From the NCBI GenBank assembly GCA_023412475.1, contig JAEYNR010000006.1, positions 1 through 64,000 of the forward strand: a DNA stretch of 64,000 nucleotides, in the 5' to 3' direction. Of the stretch, positions 42,783 through 51,596 are shown piece after piece (position 1 is the first letter of the stretch; the number at the start of each line of letters is the position of its first letter). Below the pieces are notes generated by a model, which saw nothing but the letters and a program-made list of their open reading frames with translations, made no database searches and had not been told where the DNA came from. The position numbers were made by a program, and so were the translations under genes. Source of the DNA: Fibrobacterota bacterium. Lineage in GTDB: Bacteria > Fibrobacterota > Chitinivibrionia > Chitinivibrionales > Chitinispirillaceae.

Positions 42783-43355
42783 ATGCAAAATCGGTCAGAC
42801 GAACTTTCTCAGGAAATGTATCACCGGATCTATCGAATGATCAAAAGAAACATTGAACCTAAACTAATTGCCGCTACATTGAATCTTCCTTTAAAAACTA
42901 TTAGCAACATCGTTTTGCGAATAAAGCAGAAAAACAACTCAGACATCAACGATTCCTCTGCAATTTCGCAGTATCACTCTGTGGGTGATTTTTTAGATGT
43001 ATACCTGTATACAAAAACCCGTTACGCAGTAATTCAAATGGTGGGAGTATTACACAAACAAAACCTTTACTTGCTTGAAAAAGAGGTTGAAAAGTCTTTT
43101 ACAGCTCCCTGGAAAGCAACTGCACTGCAATTTACCGACGTTCTGCTGATTGATTCCGATTCCTGTAATTTTATCCTTAGCACTTTTAAAAAGTTTCAGG
43201 AGTTAGGTAGATATATGGCCATTTTAGATCCATCTCCACAAATCGAAGCCACTCTCAATGAGTTAAAAATTGAAGATACTGTGCCTATTTTTGGAACAGA
43301 AAGAGCTTTTGAAGATGCCGCTTTTTCCAAAAAGCCCTTATTCCGCAAAAATTAA
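42783..43355 (+). CDS. Helix-turn-helix plus STAS domain protein, 190 aa
   Basis: Residues 1-50 (SQEMYHRIYRMIKRNIEPKLIAATLNLPLKTISNIVLRIKQK, in part) form a predicted helix-turn-helix of the kind that reads 'alternative cycle of cells: cannot initiate at next motif'. Residues 80-180 form a STAS domain (YAVIQMVGVLHKQNLYLLE, TALQFTDVLLIDSDSCNFIL, AILDPSPQIEATLNELKIED). In anti-sigma-factor antagonists a Ser follows the loop before helix 2; here SDSCN provides candidate serines. A DNA-binding module fused to STAS is unusual and suggests a phospho-switched transcription regulator. ATG 42783 has GGGGAG 4-9 bases upstream and is preferred to the GTG at 42765. Confidence 0.72.
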   Translation: MQNRSDELSQEMYHRIYRMIKRNIEPKLIAATLNLPLKTISNIVLRIKQKNNSDINDSSAISQYHSVGDFLDVYLYTKTRYAVIQMVGVLHKQNLYLLEKEVEKSFTAPWKATALQFTDVLLIDSDSCNFILSTFKKFQELGRYMAILDPSPQIEATLNELKIEDTVPIFGTERAFEDAAFSKKPLFRKN

Positions 43356-43621
43356 TCATCCCGAAAGCAAAAACACTGTGCATTACATATCCGCTCCTTT
43401 GAGGTGAAACAATTAAAAAGGCTACTATTATTGATCTACCCTTTTTCATGATGCATTCCTTTTATTAATTTTATCTAAATACGCGTTAAGCTTTTTTTCT
43501 TAGATTTCTGGTGAAAACAGGCAGCATACGTGCTTACTTTTATGTTTTTCGATGCAAGAGTTTGAGAAATTCTGTTGAATAAAAATCGACTATCAGGCAA
43601 AATAAACTTGGAAAAAGAAAA

Positions 43622-43849
43622 ATGACATATTTGGGAATTGGTTATTTAGGTCCGGATAACTTGTTTTTACGCGATCTGGTCAACAAACATATAGCCTGGC
43701 TTAAGGGTGACCGGCTTCCGCGGTTTTTTGGTGATGCTTTTATTGTCCTTTATGATTCAAACACTGCAAGGGAATTTGCTAAGAAATGCAAAGAGGCATC
43801 AGATGATGAAAATGTGATTGTCATCTATCCTATGGACAAACCGGTTTGA
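43622..43849 (+). CDS. Small hypothetical protein, 75 aa
   Basis: Not recognised. Sequence features: MTYLGIGYLGPDNLFLRDLV, a basic middle (HIAWLKGDRLPRF) and an acidic region (CKEASDDENVIVIYPMD). No signal peptide or membrane helix, so cytoplasmic. It begins 40 bases before the 678-aa gene and is the likely first gene of a five-gene plus-strand cluster; GGAAAAAG lies just upstream of the ATG. Confidence 0.6.
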   Translation: MTYLGIGYLGPDNLFLRDLVNKHIAWLKGDRLPRFFGDAFIVLYDSNTAREFAKKCKEASDDENVIVIYPMDKPV

Positions 43850-43888
43850 TGTCCCTCTACAACAATTCAGCACATTAAGGCACTACAC

Positions 43889-45925
43889 ATGCTTCAATTT
43901 ACAGAAAAAATAGAATCCCAGAAAATACTTCGACTCCTTTCAAGAAGTATTCCATATTATTTAAAGTCCTGGGTGGATATAGATCAGAAAAACGGAATAT
44001 TTGGATCTATTGACCCCCAAACCTTCAACATGCGCTCAGTAGGCTCCTCTTCGCCGGTCATCGAATATGTTATCCGACCCCACTTAAACATCCTTTGCAC
44101 CCTTGGAAGCTATCTTTATCTGAACCAGTGTGATCTAATAAGCGCAATAATCAACAAAGAGGATTTGATAGAAAAAATCAGAAAAGGATTGCATTGGGCT
44201 TGCGAAACACATCTTACTGGTTCACTGGATGTAGAAACATTTCTTGAGCGTAAAAGATGGGGGGAAAATTGGCGAAGCAGTATGTGGGCAACGCTGCTTG
44301 GAGTATGTTCTGTATTCTGCCGTGAAATACTTGACCAGAAGCTTATGTCCCGCATAAAGGAGATCGTTGCATTTGAAGCAGACCGCTTCACAGACCTTCT
44401 TCCCCCAAGTGGAAGTGAATTCGATACTAAAGTAGAAGAGAATGCGATTGACACCCTTGTGCTTGCCTGGGCCATCAATCTCAACCCCAAGCACCCAAAT
44501 GTGTCCAAATGGGAATTATCACTTAGAAAATGGTCTATCAATATAGCATCCTGTATTCATGATAAAACTGATCACAGTGAATATTTCGGAAGTTCTGTTG
44601 CCAAAGAGGTGTCCACTCAAAACCTTTTTCCTGATATGACAGCAGAGAATCACGGTTTCTTCCATCCGGAAGTCCTTATGTATGGCGCATGGGTAGTCCT
44701 TGCAATGTCTGCATACTCCATACACAATAAGGAAAGGCCGGACTTTCTTGCCCGTAAAAATCACCAGAGAACTTTCGATATACTTTTGCGATTCTGTCTT
44801 CCCAACGGCTTAGTCTTTACCCCTGGTGGTCATGATATGCCCATGTTCGTTCCCAGGCCTTTTGTTCTCGCATGGGGTCTGTGGCATAATGATCCCAGAG
44901 CTCTGCACATGACCAGCAAGCTTCTTTCCTGGATGGATACCTGCCTATTAACCAGTCAGGAGAATCAGGGGCCATGGGTTTTCGGTTTCGAGCAACACCA
45001 TGAAGGTTGGGAACTGTTTTTCCAGAGTCAGGTGGGTCTTGAGCTTTCCCTTCTGGCATGTCTGCCATTTTCAAAAGAACAGAGGTTTTTTTCATCCGGC
45101 CAGATTGAAAATGCCATCGATACCCGCCATATCTATCCCTATGTGGAAGTCTGTTATCGTCGAAACATCCGTACTACCCGGAGTATGACTTGGAAAGCGA
45201 TTGGAAATCATCCGCTTATCGGTTTCAGCGTTCATAATCAACCGGAATTAGTTGCACAGTTCAAGGCATCTTTACTGGGAATTCCTTCGGTGAGTAACCC
45301 GGTAAAAAGCTGGGAAGTAGCTTATCATTGGGACCGTTTTCAAAGGGACGGCTTTGATACAAGCGGAAGAATCAACTATTTCGATTTAAGAGGCAATTTG
45401 ATTTTCCACAGAAACATAAGAGTGCTTACCTGGGGAGATGATGGATTGGTGATTCTGGACGATATTACCGCTGACAGCACTTTTGAAATGCATGAACAAT
45501 ATCTTTCTCCATTGTATCTGGTTAATGACCATTGGACTAATTATAAACTGGATTTCTGCAGCGGTTCACTCAGAGAGACTTTCAATTCCACTCAGCATAA
45601 ATACCGGGAAGTAAACTGTCCGTCATTCTGGGCCAGCATCGAAAACCATCTTCTCCTGCAGTTTATATGGGGCAAGTCCAAAGGTCTCTATTATTTGCCA
45701 GGCGGTGACCGTAATGCTCCTCCATACTGGAAAAACTGCAGAGTAGACATGCTGGCTGTACATGTAGAACCCAGGGACATTTCTGCAGGAGACACCATGT
45801 ATCAGGTCGGTTTCTATATCGGAGCTGGTAAAGGTCCACGTCCTTTCAAATCTGCAGGAAATGCGGGTGACTTTTTTAAAGGTCTAGTAATAATGGATGG
45901 CAAAATAACCATCGGACTCGATTGA
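43889..45925 (+). CDS. Large uncharacterised protein, possible heparinase-like (alpha/alpha toroid + beta-sandwich), 678 aa
   Basis: I do not recognise a named family with confidence. The first 400 residues are helix-rich with many aromatic residues (NWRSSMWATLLGVCSVFCRE, ENHGFFHPEVLMYGAWVVLA, GPWVFGFEQHHEGWELFFQS). The last 250 are beta-rich (INYFDLRGNLIFHRNIRVLT, GLVILDDITADSTFEMHEQY, LLLQFIWGKSKGLYYLPGG). This two-part layout is that of heparinase II/III- and alginate-lyase-like enzymes; NHGFFHP supplies a candidate active-site His/Asn pair. There is no signal peptide, which argues against an exported lyase. Gene context (GSCFA, GT9, YkgJ) points to glycan metabolism. Confidence 0.6.
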   Translation: MLQFTEKIESQKILRLLSRSIPYYLKSWVDIDQKNGIFGSIDPQTFNMRSVGSSSPVIEYVIRPHLNILCTLGSYLYLNQCDLISAIINKEDLIEKIRKGLHWACETHLTGSLDVETFLERKRWGENWRSSMWATLLGVCSVFCREILDQKLMSRIKEIVAFEADRFTDLLPPSGSEFDTKVEENAIDTLVLAWAINLNPKHPNVSKWELSLRKWSINIASCIHDKTDHSEYFGSSVAKEVSTQNLFPDMTAENHGFFHPEVLMYGAWVVLAMSAYSIHNKERPDFLARKNHQRTFDILLRFCLPNGLVFTPGGHDMPMFVPRPFVLAWGLWHNDPRALHMTSKLLSWMDTCLLTSQENQGPWVFGFEQHHEGWELFFQSQVGLELSLLACLPFSKEQRFFSSGQIENAIDTRHIYPYVEVCYRRNIRTTRSMTWKAIGNHPLIGFSVHNQPELVAQFKASLLGIPSVSNPVKSWEVAYHWDRFQRDGFDTSGRINYFDLRGNLIFHRNIRVLTWGDDGLVILDDITADSTFEMHEQYLSPLYLVNDHWTNYKLDFCSGSLRETFNSTQHKYREVNCPSFWASIENHLLLQFIWGKSKGLYYLPGGDRNAPPYWKNCRVDMLAVHVEPRDISAGDTMYQVGFYIGAGKGPRPFKSAGNAGDFFKGLVIMDGKITIGLD

Positions 45926-45934
45926 CTACAGAAT

Positions 45935-46474
45935 ATGTTCACTATTGCAGATGTCATTTCCAGGTATGATTCAATCGTTGCCTGCTGTGACGCTCTCTGG
46001 AATAAAGCAGTAATTTACAATCCAGATCAGATTCACTGCCACATCGGCTGCAGTAAATGTTGTGAACTCGAAACCGTATCTGTTATTGAAGCTTTGAAGA
46101 TAATCATGCATATCGGCCTTAATACTCAGAGTTATTCATCTGTTGATAAACATGGATACTGCGGATTTCTTGGAAACAACAGATGCAGAATATACAGTTG
46201 CAGACCTGTGATATGCCGTACCCATGGTCTTCTATTAAAAAGTGGTGAAGATTTATGTATTCAAAGCTGCCCATACAATTTTCAAGAGTGCAAAATCTCC
46301 GAACAGACCAGTATTCTAGATTGGGAAAATCTGACAATGAATCTTATGAAGATTAATTTGGCTTTTTGCACAGTGGCAGGTTTTCCTGAGTTGGCTTCTG
46401 AACGTATTTTACTCTCAGATATTGCTTCAGGAAAATTCCCTGACAAGTTAACCACAGCCTTATCCAGCTTATGA
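45935..46474 (+). CDS. YkgJ-family cysteine cluster protein, 179 aa
   Basis: Contains the CxxCxxCC-type metal-binding cluster: HCHIGCSKCCELE near residue 30, GYCGFLGNNRCRIYSCRPVICRTHG (in part) around 70-95, and CIQSCPYNF near 108. The family (UPF0153) binds zinc or iron; its reaction is unknown. Nine bases follow the 678-aa gene and its stop overlaps the GSCFA start by four bases (ATGA). Full length for this lineage. Confidence 0.85.
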   Translation: MFTIADVISRYDSIVACCDALWNKAVIYNPDQIHCHIGCSKCCELETVSVIEALKIIMHIGLNTQSYSSVDKHGYCGFLGNNRCRIYSCRPVICRTHGLLLKSGEDLCIQSCPYNFQECKISEQTSILDWENLTMNLMKINLAFCTVAGFPELASERILLSDIASGKFPDKLTTALSSL

Positions 46475-47457
46475 GCATACAACTTCAGACACAGGTAAAC
46501 ATTTCTCCAGTCTCAAAAAAAATATCTCATGACAAATACCTGATTCTTCTGGGTTCTTGCTTTTCTGAACATATCGGAGAGAAACTGGAACGTTATCATT
46601 TTAACGTTTGCAACAACCCTACCGGAATTCTATATAATCCCTGTTCGATAGCATCGGCTCTATCCCGAATAATATCTGCTCAGCCTTACACCAGAGAAGA
46701 TATTTTTCTCCATCAGGGGCTCTACAAAAGCTGGGATCATCATTCCAGGTTCTCACATCCTGATCCTGACATCACCCTTCAGAAAATAAACGACCAACTG
46801 AAAAAGGCCAATCAGTACATTAAAAAACTCGATTTTCTTTTACTGACCCCCGGCACCGCATCTGTCTTCTGTCTTCTTGAAAACAGAAAAGCAGTTGCCA
46901 ACTGTCACAAATTTCCTCAGAAGACCTTTTTCCAGACACTTTTGACACCGGATTCAATTGTAAACACATTCAGTCCAATTTTTGAAAACCTGTTTAGTTC
47001 TAATCCTTCTCTTACAATCGGTTTTTCAGTTAGTCCTGTGCGTTACATTCAAGATAGCCTGCATAAAAACCAGATCAGCAAATCTCATCTTTTAACAGCC
47101 ATTTACGCACTTGAGCAGCGGTTTCCTCAGGTTTATTACTTCCCTGCATATGAAATAATGATAGATGAACTTCGAGATTACCGTTTTTACAATCAAGATA
47201 TGATTCACCCAAATGAGACAGCGATTTCAATAATCTGGGAGAAGTTTCAGAATGCGTATCTTTCAGAAAAAGCTCTCTCTTTTATTAAAGATTATACTCC
47301 GGTTCTTTTGGCTCGTGAGCATCGGATTCTCTATCCTGAGTTAGATTCAACAAAGGCATTTGCACTTTCCCAGATAAAAAAAATAAAGAAGCTGTATTCT
47401 GATTATCCAGAAATCAACCTCTCAGAAGATTTAAAATATTTCCATTCATTACTATAG
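46471..47457 (+). CDS. GSCFA domain protein, 328 aa
   Basis: GSCFA family, an SGNH-hydrolase-like fold frequent in Bacteroidetes-type bacteria. The name-giving motif is LLGSCFSEHIGEKL, where the Ser after the Gly corresponds to the esterase nucleophile. Further blocks are NPTGILYNPCSIASAL, LLTPGTASVF, GFSVSPVRYIQDSL and DMIHPNETAISIIW, the last with the catalytic Asp/His pair (DxxH). No signal peptide. Suggested role: esterase or acyltransferase acting on glycan. Translationally coupled to the YkgJ gene and 1 base from the GT9 gene. Confidence 0.88.
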   Translation: MSIQLQTQVNISPVSKKISHDKYLILLGSCFSEHIGEKLERYHFNVCNNPTGILYNPCSIASALSRIISAQPYTREDIFLHQGLYKSWDHHSRFSHPDPDITLQKINDQLKKANQYIKKLDFLLLTPGTASVFCLLENRKAVANCHKFPQKTFFQTLLTPDSIVNTFSPIFENLFSSNPSLTIGFSVSPVRYIQDSLHKNQISKSHLLTAIYALEQRFPQVYYFPAYEIMIDELRDYRFYNQDMIHPNETAISIIWEKFQNAYLSEKALSFIKDYTPVLLAREHRILYPELDSTKAFALSQIKKIKKLYSDYPEINLSEDLKYFHSLL

Positions 47458-47458
47458 T

Positions 47459-48400
47459 ATGGATACGTTAGTTTACCATAATGGGGCACTTGGTGATTTT
47501 CTCACCTCCTTGCCATTATTAAAGCTTTTTAGAAGCATATTTACCGGTCGTATTAGTCTGCTCGGAAATCCGTCCTATGCCCAGCTTGGCAAAGCAGCAG
47601 GTTTGGTAGATGAAACTCTGGATATCAGCAGCAGATCTTACATTCCGCTTTTTCTGGACGAATTTGATCCAAGAACGGTTGAGCTGATAAGCCGCTTCAA
47701 CCGGTTCCTTTTATTCTCCTATCATGATTCGCATCTTATTAAAAACATTTCGCAATCTACCAGTTCAGATATTATGGTACATCCACCTTTTCCAGCAAAT
47801 GACAACATTCACATCGTAAACTATCATCTTGCTCTCCTTCAGCAATATTTAACACCGGATTTTGACATTTTTCCGGAATTTTACATTCCTCCGGAAGAAT
47901 CGGACAAAGTAAAACATCTCCTGTCTGACAGCAGAGAGGTGGCGTTGCTATGCCCGGGAAGCGGAAGTCGTTTGAAAAACTGGCCTTTTAATAATTTTTT
48001 GAGATTGTCAGAACAACTTAAAAAGCGCGGCTTCGAGATTATCTGGATTGCAGGTCCAGCAGAACAGAATCTCCGGTTTCCTGATAATGATAAAATGCTT
48101 TTAAATCAAAGTCTTTTATCTATCGCTTATCTATTGAAACATTGTGGCTATTACATTGGTAATGACAGCGGTATTACTCATCTTGCAGCAATGGCAGGGT
48201 GCAGAACGATTGCTATATTTGGCTCTTCCAATCCGGTAGTATGGAGTCCTGTTGGAAAAAGTGTCACAACAATTTACAACAAGCAAATATGCTCTCCCTG
48301 TCATCTAAAAAAGGATGCTCCCCAAAAGTGTGATCATAAATGCATGGAGAGCATTCCGGTGCAGAAGGTGCTTGGTGAAATAGATCCCGGGATACAATAA
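47459..48400 (+). CDS. Glycosyltransferase family 9 (heptosyltransferase-like), 313 aa
   Basis: GT-B enzyme of the heptosyltransferase family. Conserved parts: YHNGALGDFLTSLPLLKLF at the N-terminus, LLCPGSGSRLKNWPFNNFLRL, EIIWIAGPAEQNLRF, and GNDSGITHLAAMAGCRTIAIFGSSNP (in part), which binds the ADP-sugar. A C-terminal cysteine group (CSPCHLKKDAPQKCDHKCM) is typical of family members. Last gene of the cluster. It suggests addition of heptose or a similar sugar to lipopolysaccharide core, consistent with a diderm envelope. Confidence 0.9.
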   Translation: MDTLVYHNGALGDFLTSLPLLKLFRSIFTGRISLLGNPSYAQLGKAAGLVDETLDISSRSYIPLFLDEFDPRTVELISRFNRFLLFSYHDSHLIKNISQSTSSDIMVHPPFPANDNIHIVNYHLALLQQYLTPDFDIFPEFYIPPEESDKVKHLLSDSREVALLCPGSGSRLKNWPFNNFLRLSEQLKKRGFEIIWIAGPAEQNLRFPDNDKMLLNQSLLSIAYLLKHCGYYIGNDSGITHLAAMAGCRTIAIFGSSNPVVWSPVGKSVTTIYNKQICSPCHLKKDAPQKCDHKCMESIPVQKVLGEIDPGIQ

Positions 48401-48415
48401 GAAAAAACCGAAGCG

Positions 48416-50323
48416 CTACTCCAGTTTCTTCAATACATCCACCAGTTTCTTTTTGTTGATAATATCCCTCATTATGACCGGTTCATAGGGATTTGATCCT
48501 GAAAAGATAGCCAGAAATGGCACGCTTCGTGAACCTAAATGCTCAAGCAGTGATTCTATCTGGGGATCGGGTCTGGTCAGATCGGCCTTCAGTGTCACTA
48601 TTTTTTTCTCTTTTATTAAACTATTAACTTTAGATGTATGCAGCACTGTAACTTTATTAAACTGACAATTTACACACCAGTTGGCGGTAAAATCGATTAT
48701 CACATTCTGCCCTTGTTCATGAGCTTTCTTTAATTCGTCAACAGAAAACTCCTTCCAACTCCTTTCTTCCTGATCCATCATCCCATTTTCATCGGATGAA
48801 ATAATTCTGTATAGTACTCCAAAATTAAAATATACTCCCGAAAAGCAAATAATCAGAGCCATTGTAGCCACTATAGCTCTTCTTTTTATCGATGACCCAA
48901 ATGGTGCATAATGGGTGAAAAAAGCAATACCAAATACCAGCACCAGACACATTCCAACAGTACTTATCAGCATGTTCTGGGGAAGACCTATCATAAGGTA
49001 AACAGCAAAACCAAGCAGCATGAACCCCATAAGATGTTTGAAGTCATTCATCCAGTTGCCGGGTTTGGGAATTATGCTGGATATTCTGCTGCTCAGTGAA
49101 ATCAGGATATAAGGAAAAGCCATGCCCAGACCGATGGAAGTGAAAATTGTAAATATGATCAATGGTTTCTGTGTCAGGGTCCAGGCCAGGGTTGCTCCAA
49201 GCAGTGGACCGCTGCAGGGAGTCGCCAGGATGGTAGCAAACATCCCGTTCAAAAAATCACCTGTTAATCCGGTTCTTTTCTTTCCTCCCATAGAGGCTAT
49301 ATTAGTTGGCACCTGAATCATGAAGAGGTCAAACATTCCCAAAGCAAAAATCACAATTATTGCAATAATCATAACCAGCACTGCCGGATTTCGGAACTGT
49401 TCTCCCCAGGAAAAATTGGCAAACGATGCCAAAGATGCCAGTACCAAAAATATGGAAAGCATACCTGCAGAAAAAACCAAACTTTTTATAAAAGCCAGCT
49501 TGCGGGAGGTTTGCCTCATCTCTGAAAAGGAGATTATCTTAATTCCCAGAACCGGAAGAACACAAGGCATCACATTCATTAATATCCCTGCGATAAACCC
49601 AAACAGTATGGCAAGCCAGACATTGTAATTCACTTTGCTCTCAAGCGGTGAGTAGTTCCACTGGACAAGAGTATTCTGTGAAGGTGCCTTAACACTTAAG
49701 CCACTCAGATCAAGACCGGTAACAGATTGCATTTGAGCCGCAGCATAAGTTGAAATTGGAAAAGTTCCAGTTGCTGAAGTCATTGTTTTTAAAAGGTCAG
49801 GATTGTTATTAAAATGCAGATCAGATCCAGCCGTTTCTTTCAAACTGACACTGAAAGGTATCTCCTTTTTTAATGGAATACAGGCAGAATGGCAGATCAG
49901 ACCATCAATATGAATTACACCTTCAATAGTTCCATCTGTATCGGGTGAAATTTTGCCAGAGATATAAAAAACTGCCTGATCTTCATATGCAAAAACCCAT
50001 TCTCCAACAGGAGGTTTAAACTTCCTGGCAACAGGTTTCCTGATTTCATCCCAGATCACATTCCTGGCACCATCGATCGAGACCTCGAAGGGTTTTCCGA
50101 TACCTGGGCCGAGAGGGTTTCCATACAGATGATACTTTTCGGGAATATTAATTTTCAGAGCCAGAATAATCGAATCTCCGGCCTTGTAAGCGTTTTTGGA
50201 AGGGATCAGCTCTACAGCCAACCCCTCCTCCTGAGAAGCAAAGAGCAGTTGAGATGAAAAAAGAACCAAGATGATGGGAATAAATATTTGAGTGATAATA
50301 TGTTTTTTCAGGACGCTATCCAT
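48416..50323 (-). CDS. dsbD: Thiol:disulfide interchange protein DsbD, 635 aa
   Basis: Carries electrons from cytoplasmic thioredoxin across the inner membrane to periplasmic thiols. Signal peptide at the N-terminus (IFIPIILVLFSSQLLFASQE). The N-terminal DsbD-alpha-like domain (30-175) has CHSACIPLKKE with its cysteine pair. The central eight-helix part (about 240-470) contains MNVMPCVLPVLGIK and ATPCSGPLLG, the two membrane cysteines. The C-terminal thioredoxin domain has ANWCVNCQFNKV. All three redox pairs are present. Start at 50323 (GGGGAGAG 4-11 bases upstream); ten residues upstream in frame are not supported. Confidence 0.93.
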   Translation of the reverse strand: MDSVLKKHIITQIFIPIILVLFSSQLLFASQEEGLAVELIPSKNAYKAGDSIILALKINIPEKYHLYGNPLGPGIGKPFEVSIDGARNVIWDEIRKPVARKFKPPVGEWVFAYEDQAVFYISGKISPDTDGTIEGVIHIDGLICHSACIPLKKEIPFSVSLKETAGSDLHFNNNPDLLKTMTSATGTFPISTYAAAQMQSVTGLDLSGLSVKAPSQNTLVQWNYSPLESKVNYNVWLAILFGFIAGILMNVMPCVLPVLGIKIISFSEMRQTSRKLAFIKSLVFSAGMLSIFLVLASLASFANFSWGEQFRNPAVLVMIIAIIVIFALGMFDLFMIQVPTNIASMGGKKRTGLTGDFLNGMFATILATPCSGPLLGATLAWTLTQKPLIIFTIFTSIGLGMAFPYILISLSSRISSIIPKPGNWMNDFKHLMGFMLLGFAVYLMIGLPQNMLISTVGMCLVLVFGIAFFTHYAPFGSSIKRRAIVATMALIICFSGVYFNFGVLYRIISSDENGMMDQEERSWKEFSVDELKKAHEQGQNVIIDFTANWCVNCQFNKVTVLHTSKVNSLIKEKKIVTLKADLTRPDPQIESLLEHLGSRSVPFLAIFSGSNPYEPVIMRDIINKKKLVDVLKKLE

Positions 50324-50473
50324 GAGCTCTCCCCCGTTTTTAAGCTGTAACAACTTGCATTATTTTTAATTTCGTACTTGTTCAATGTATATTTCTTTTT
50401 TCATCTTCTATTGGCATCGGATGACTGTAAAAATAGCCTTTTTGCCCATCTCATATAAAGGGAGAGATTAATA

Positions 50474-51238
50474 ATGCACCCTGAACCACCTTTTAATGAA
50501 GAGAAATTCGAAAAAGAAAACCAGCAGGCTGAAGAAGCGATTTCTTCCGGAAATTTGCAGGAAGCTGCACGAATTTTAGTCTCCATCGTAGAAAATGATC
50601 CGCAAAACTGGCGCGCTTTCAATAATATGGGGGTTTTGTCCTGGGCCAGAAGCTTCTGGCAGGATGCCTACACCATGTTTGTAAAGTCTGTCTCAATTAA
50701 CCCAATCTATACCGATGCCTTGCTCAATTTATTCGATGCTTCGTTGAAACTTCGGAAAGTGCAGGAGATTCTCCCACTTCTAGAGAATGCTTTGATGATA
50801 GATCCAAGTCTCGAAGAGATTAAAACAATCAGAGATAGTGTTATTGAACAAAACAACAATATCTATTTCAGTCCAAAAGCTCTGTCCATTGGTGTTTACA
50901 GCCCTATCCTTGACGAAGCAGAGAAGGAGCTGGTGTCTGGAAACCTGCTTAAAGCTATGGAACTGTTTATAAAATCCAATGACAGCGAAGGCCCAAATGC
51001 CAGAGCTTTTGGCGGATTAGGAATCATTTGCTATCATCAGAAAAAATTTGAAGATTCTTTATCTTTGTTTCTTGAATCCATTAGACTTAACCCTCTGGAC
51101 TCCGAAATGTTCGAAAATCTCTTAGATGCTGCAAAAGAATGCAACAAAGTTGATTATGCCAGAGAAATTTTTAACCTATACCGAAAAGAATTCCCAACAC
51201 TGGAAGAAATTGCATCTCAGTTTGACTCTGTAAGCTGA
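50474..51238 (+). CDS. TPR-repeat protein, 254 aa
   Basis: Two groups of tetratricopeptide repeats: residues about 15-110 (AEEAISSGNLQEAARILVSIVENDPQNWRAFNNMG in part, then ...YTDALLNLFDASLKL) and about 145-245 (AEKELVSGNLLKAMELFIKSN, GGLGIICYHQKKFEDSLSLF). No signal peptide or enzyme domain; a scaffold role is the family expectation. GGGAGA lies 8-13 bases before the ATG. Divergent from dsbD, which it may share a promoter region with. Confidence 0.85.
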   Translation: MHPEPPFNEEKFEKENQQAEEAISSGNLQEAARILVSIVENDPQNWRAFNNMGVLSWARSFWQDAYTMFVKSVSINPIYTDALLNLFDASLKLRKVQEILPLLENALMIDPSLEEIKTIRDSVIEQNNNIYFSPKALSIGVYSPILDEAEKELVSGNLLKAMELFIKSNDSEGPNARAFGGLGIICYHQKKFEDSLSLFLESIRLNPLDSEMFENLLDAAKECNKVDYAREIFNLYRKEFPTLEEIASQFDSVS

Positions 51239-51372
51239 AACGAAAAATTGTGAGCTTCTGGTTTTAAATCCACGGTTTTCCTTGTAATGTAACCTGTAAG
51301 GAAGACAGAGAACAAAAATTATTAAAAAAGTGTTAAAGTGACCTGTTGGCATTTCCGATATAAAAAATGAAC

Positions 51373-51520
51373 AAGGCCCTAAAACTCTGAGCACCTCCCT
51401 TGTGTGCGATTCTGTTTCCCTCGGCTTCCCCGCGTTCAGAGGGAAACAGCGAGTTAACGGCTTCAATATTGTTTTTTCAAATAGAACGGGTGCTTTTCAG
51501 GCACCCGTTTCTTTTTGAAG
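51373..51520 (+). ncRNA. Candidate small RNA with terminator
   Basis: About 145 bases downstream of the TPR gene, without a reading frame, form three stems: ACAAGG/CCTTGT (about 51371-51413), CTGTTTCCCTC/GAGGGAAACAG (about 51408-51446) and the terminator. A TATAAA box at 51362 could be its -10; the -35 is unclear. It could instead be the 3' end of the TPR transcript, but that gene stops 135 bases earlier and the extra stem-loops would then be unexplained. Confidence 0.4.
51487..51520 (+). terminator. Intrinsic terminator
   Basis: AACGGGTGC-TTTTCAG-GCACCCGTT followed by TCTTTTT. Confidence 0.85.
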
Positions 51521-51596
51521 ATTATGTATAATCATCTACGAGAGAGTATTTTCTGATCTGAGCAAAATCTCAATTTCAATAGTTTTATTCAGAAAA

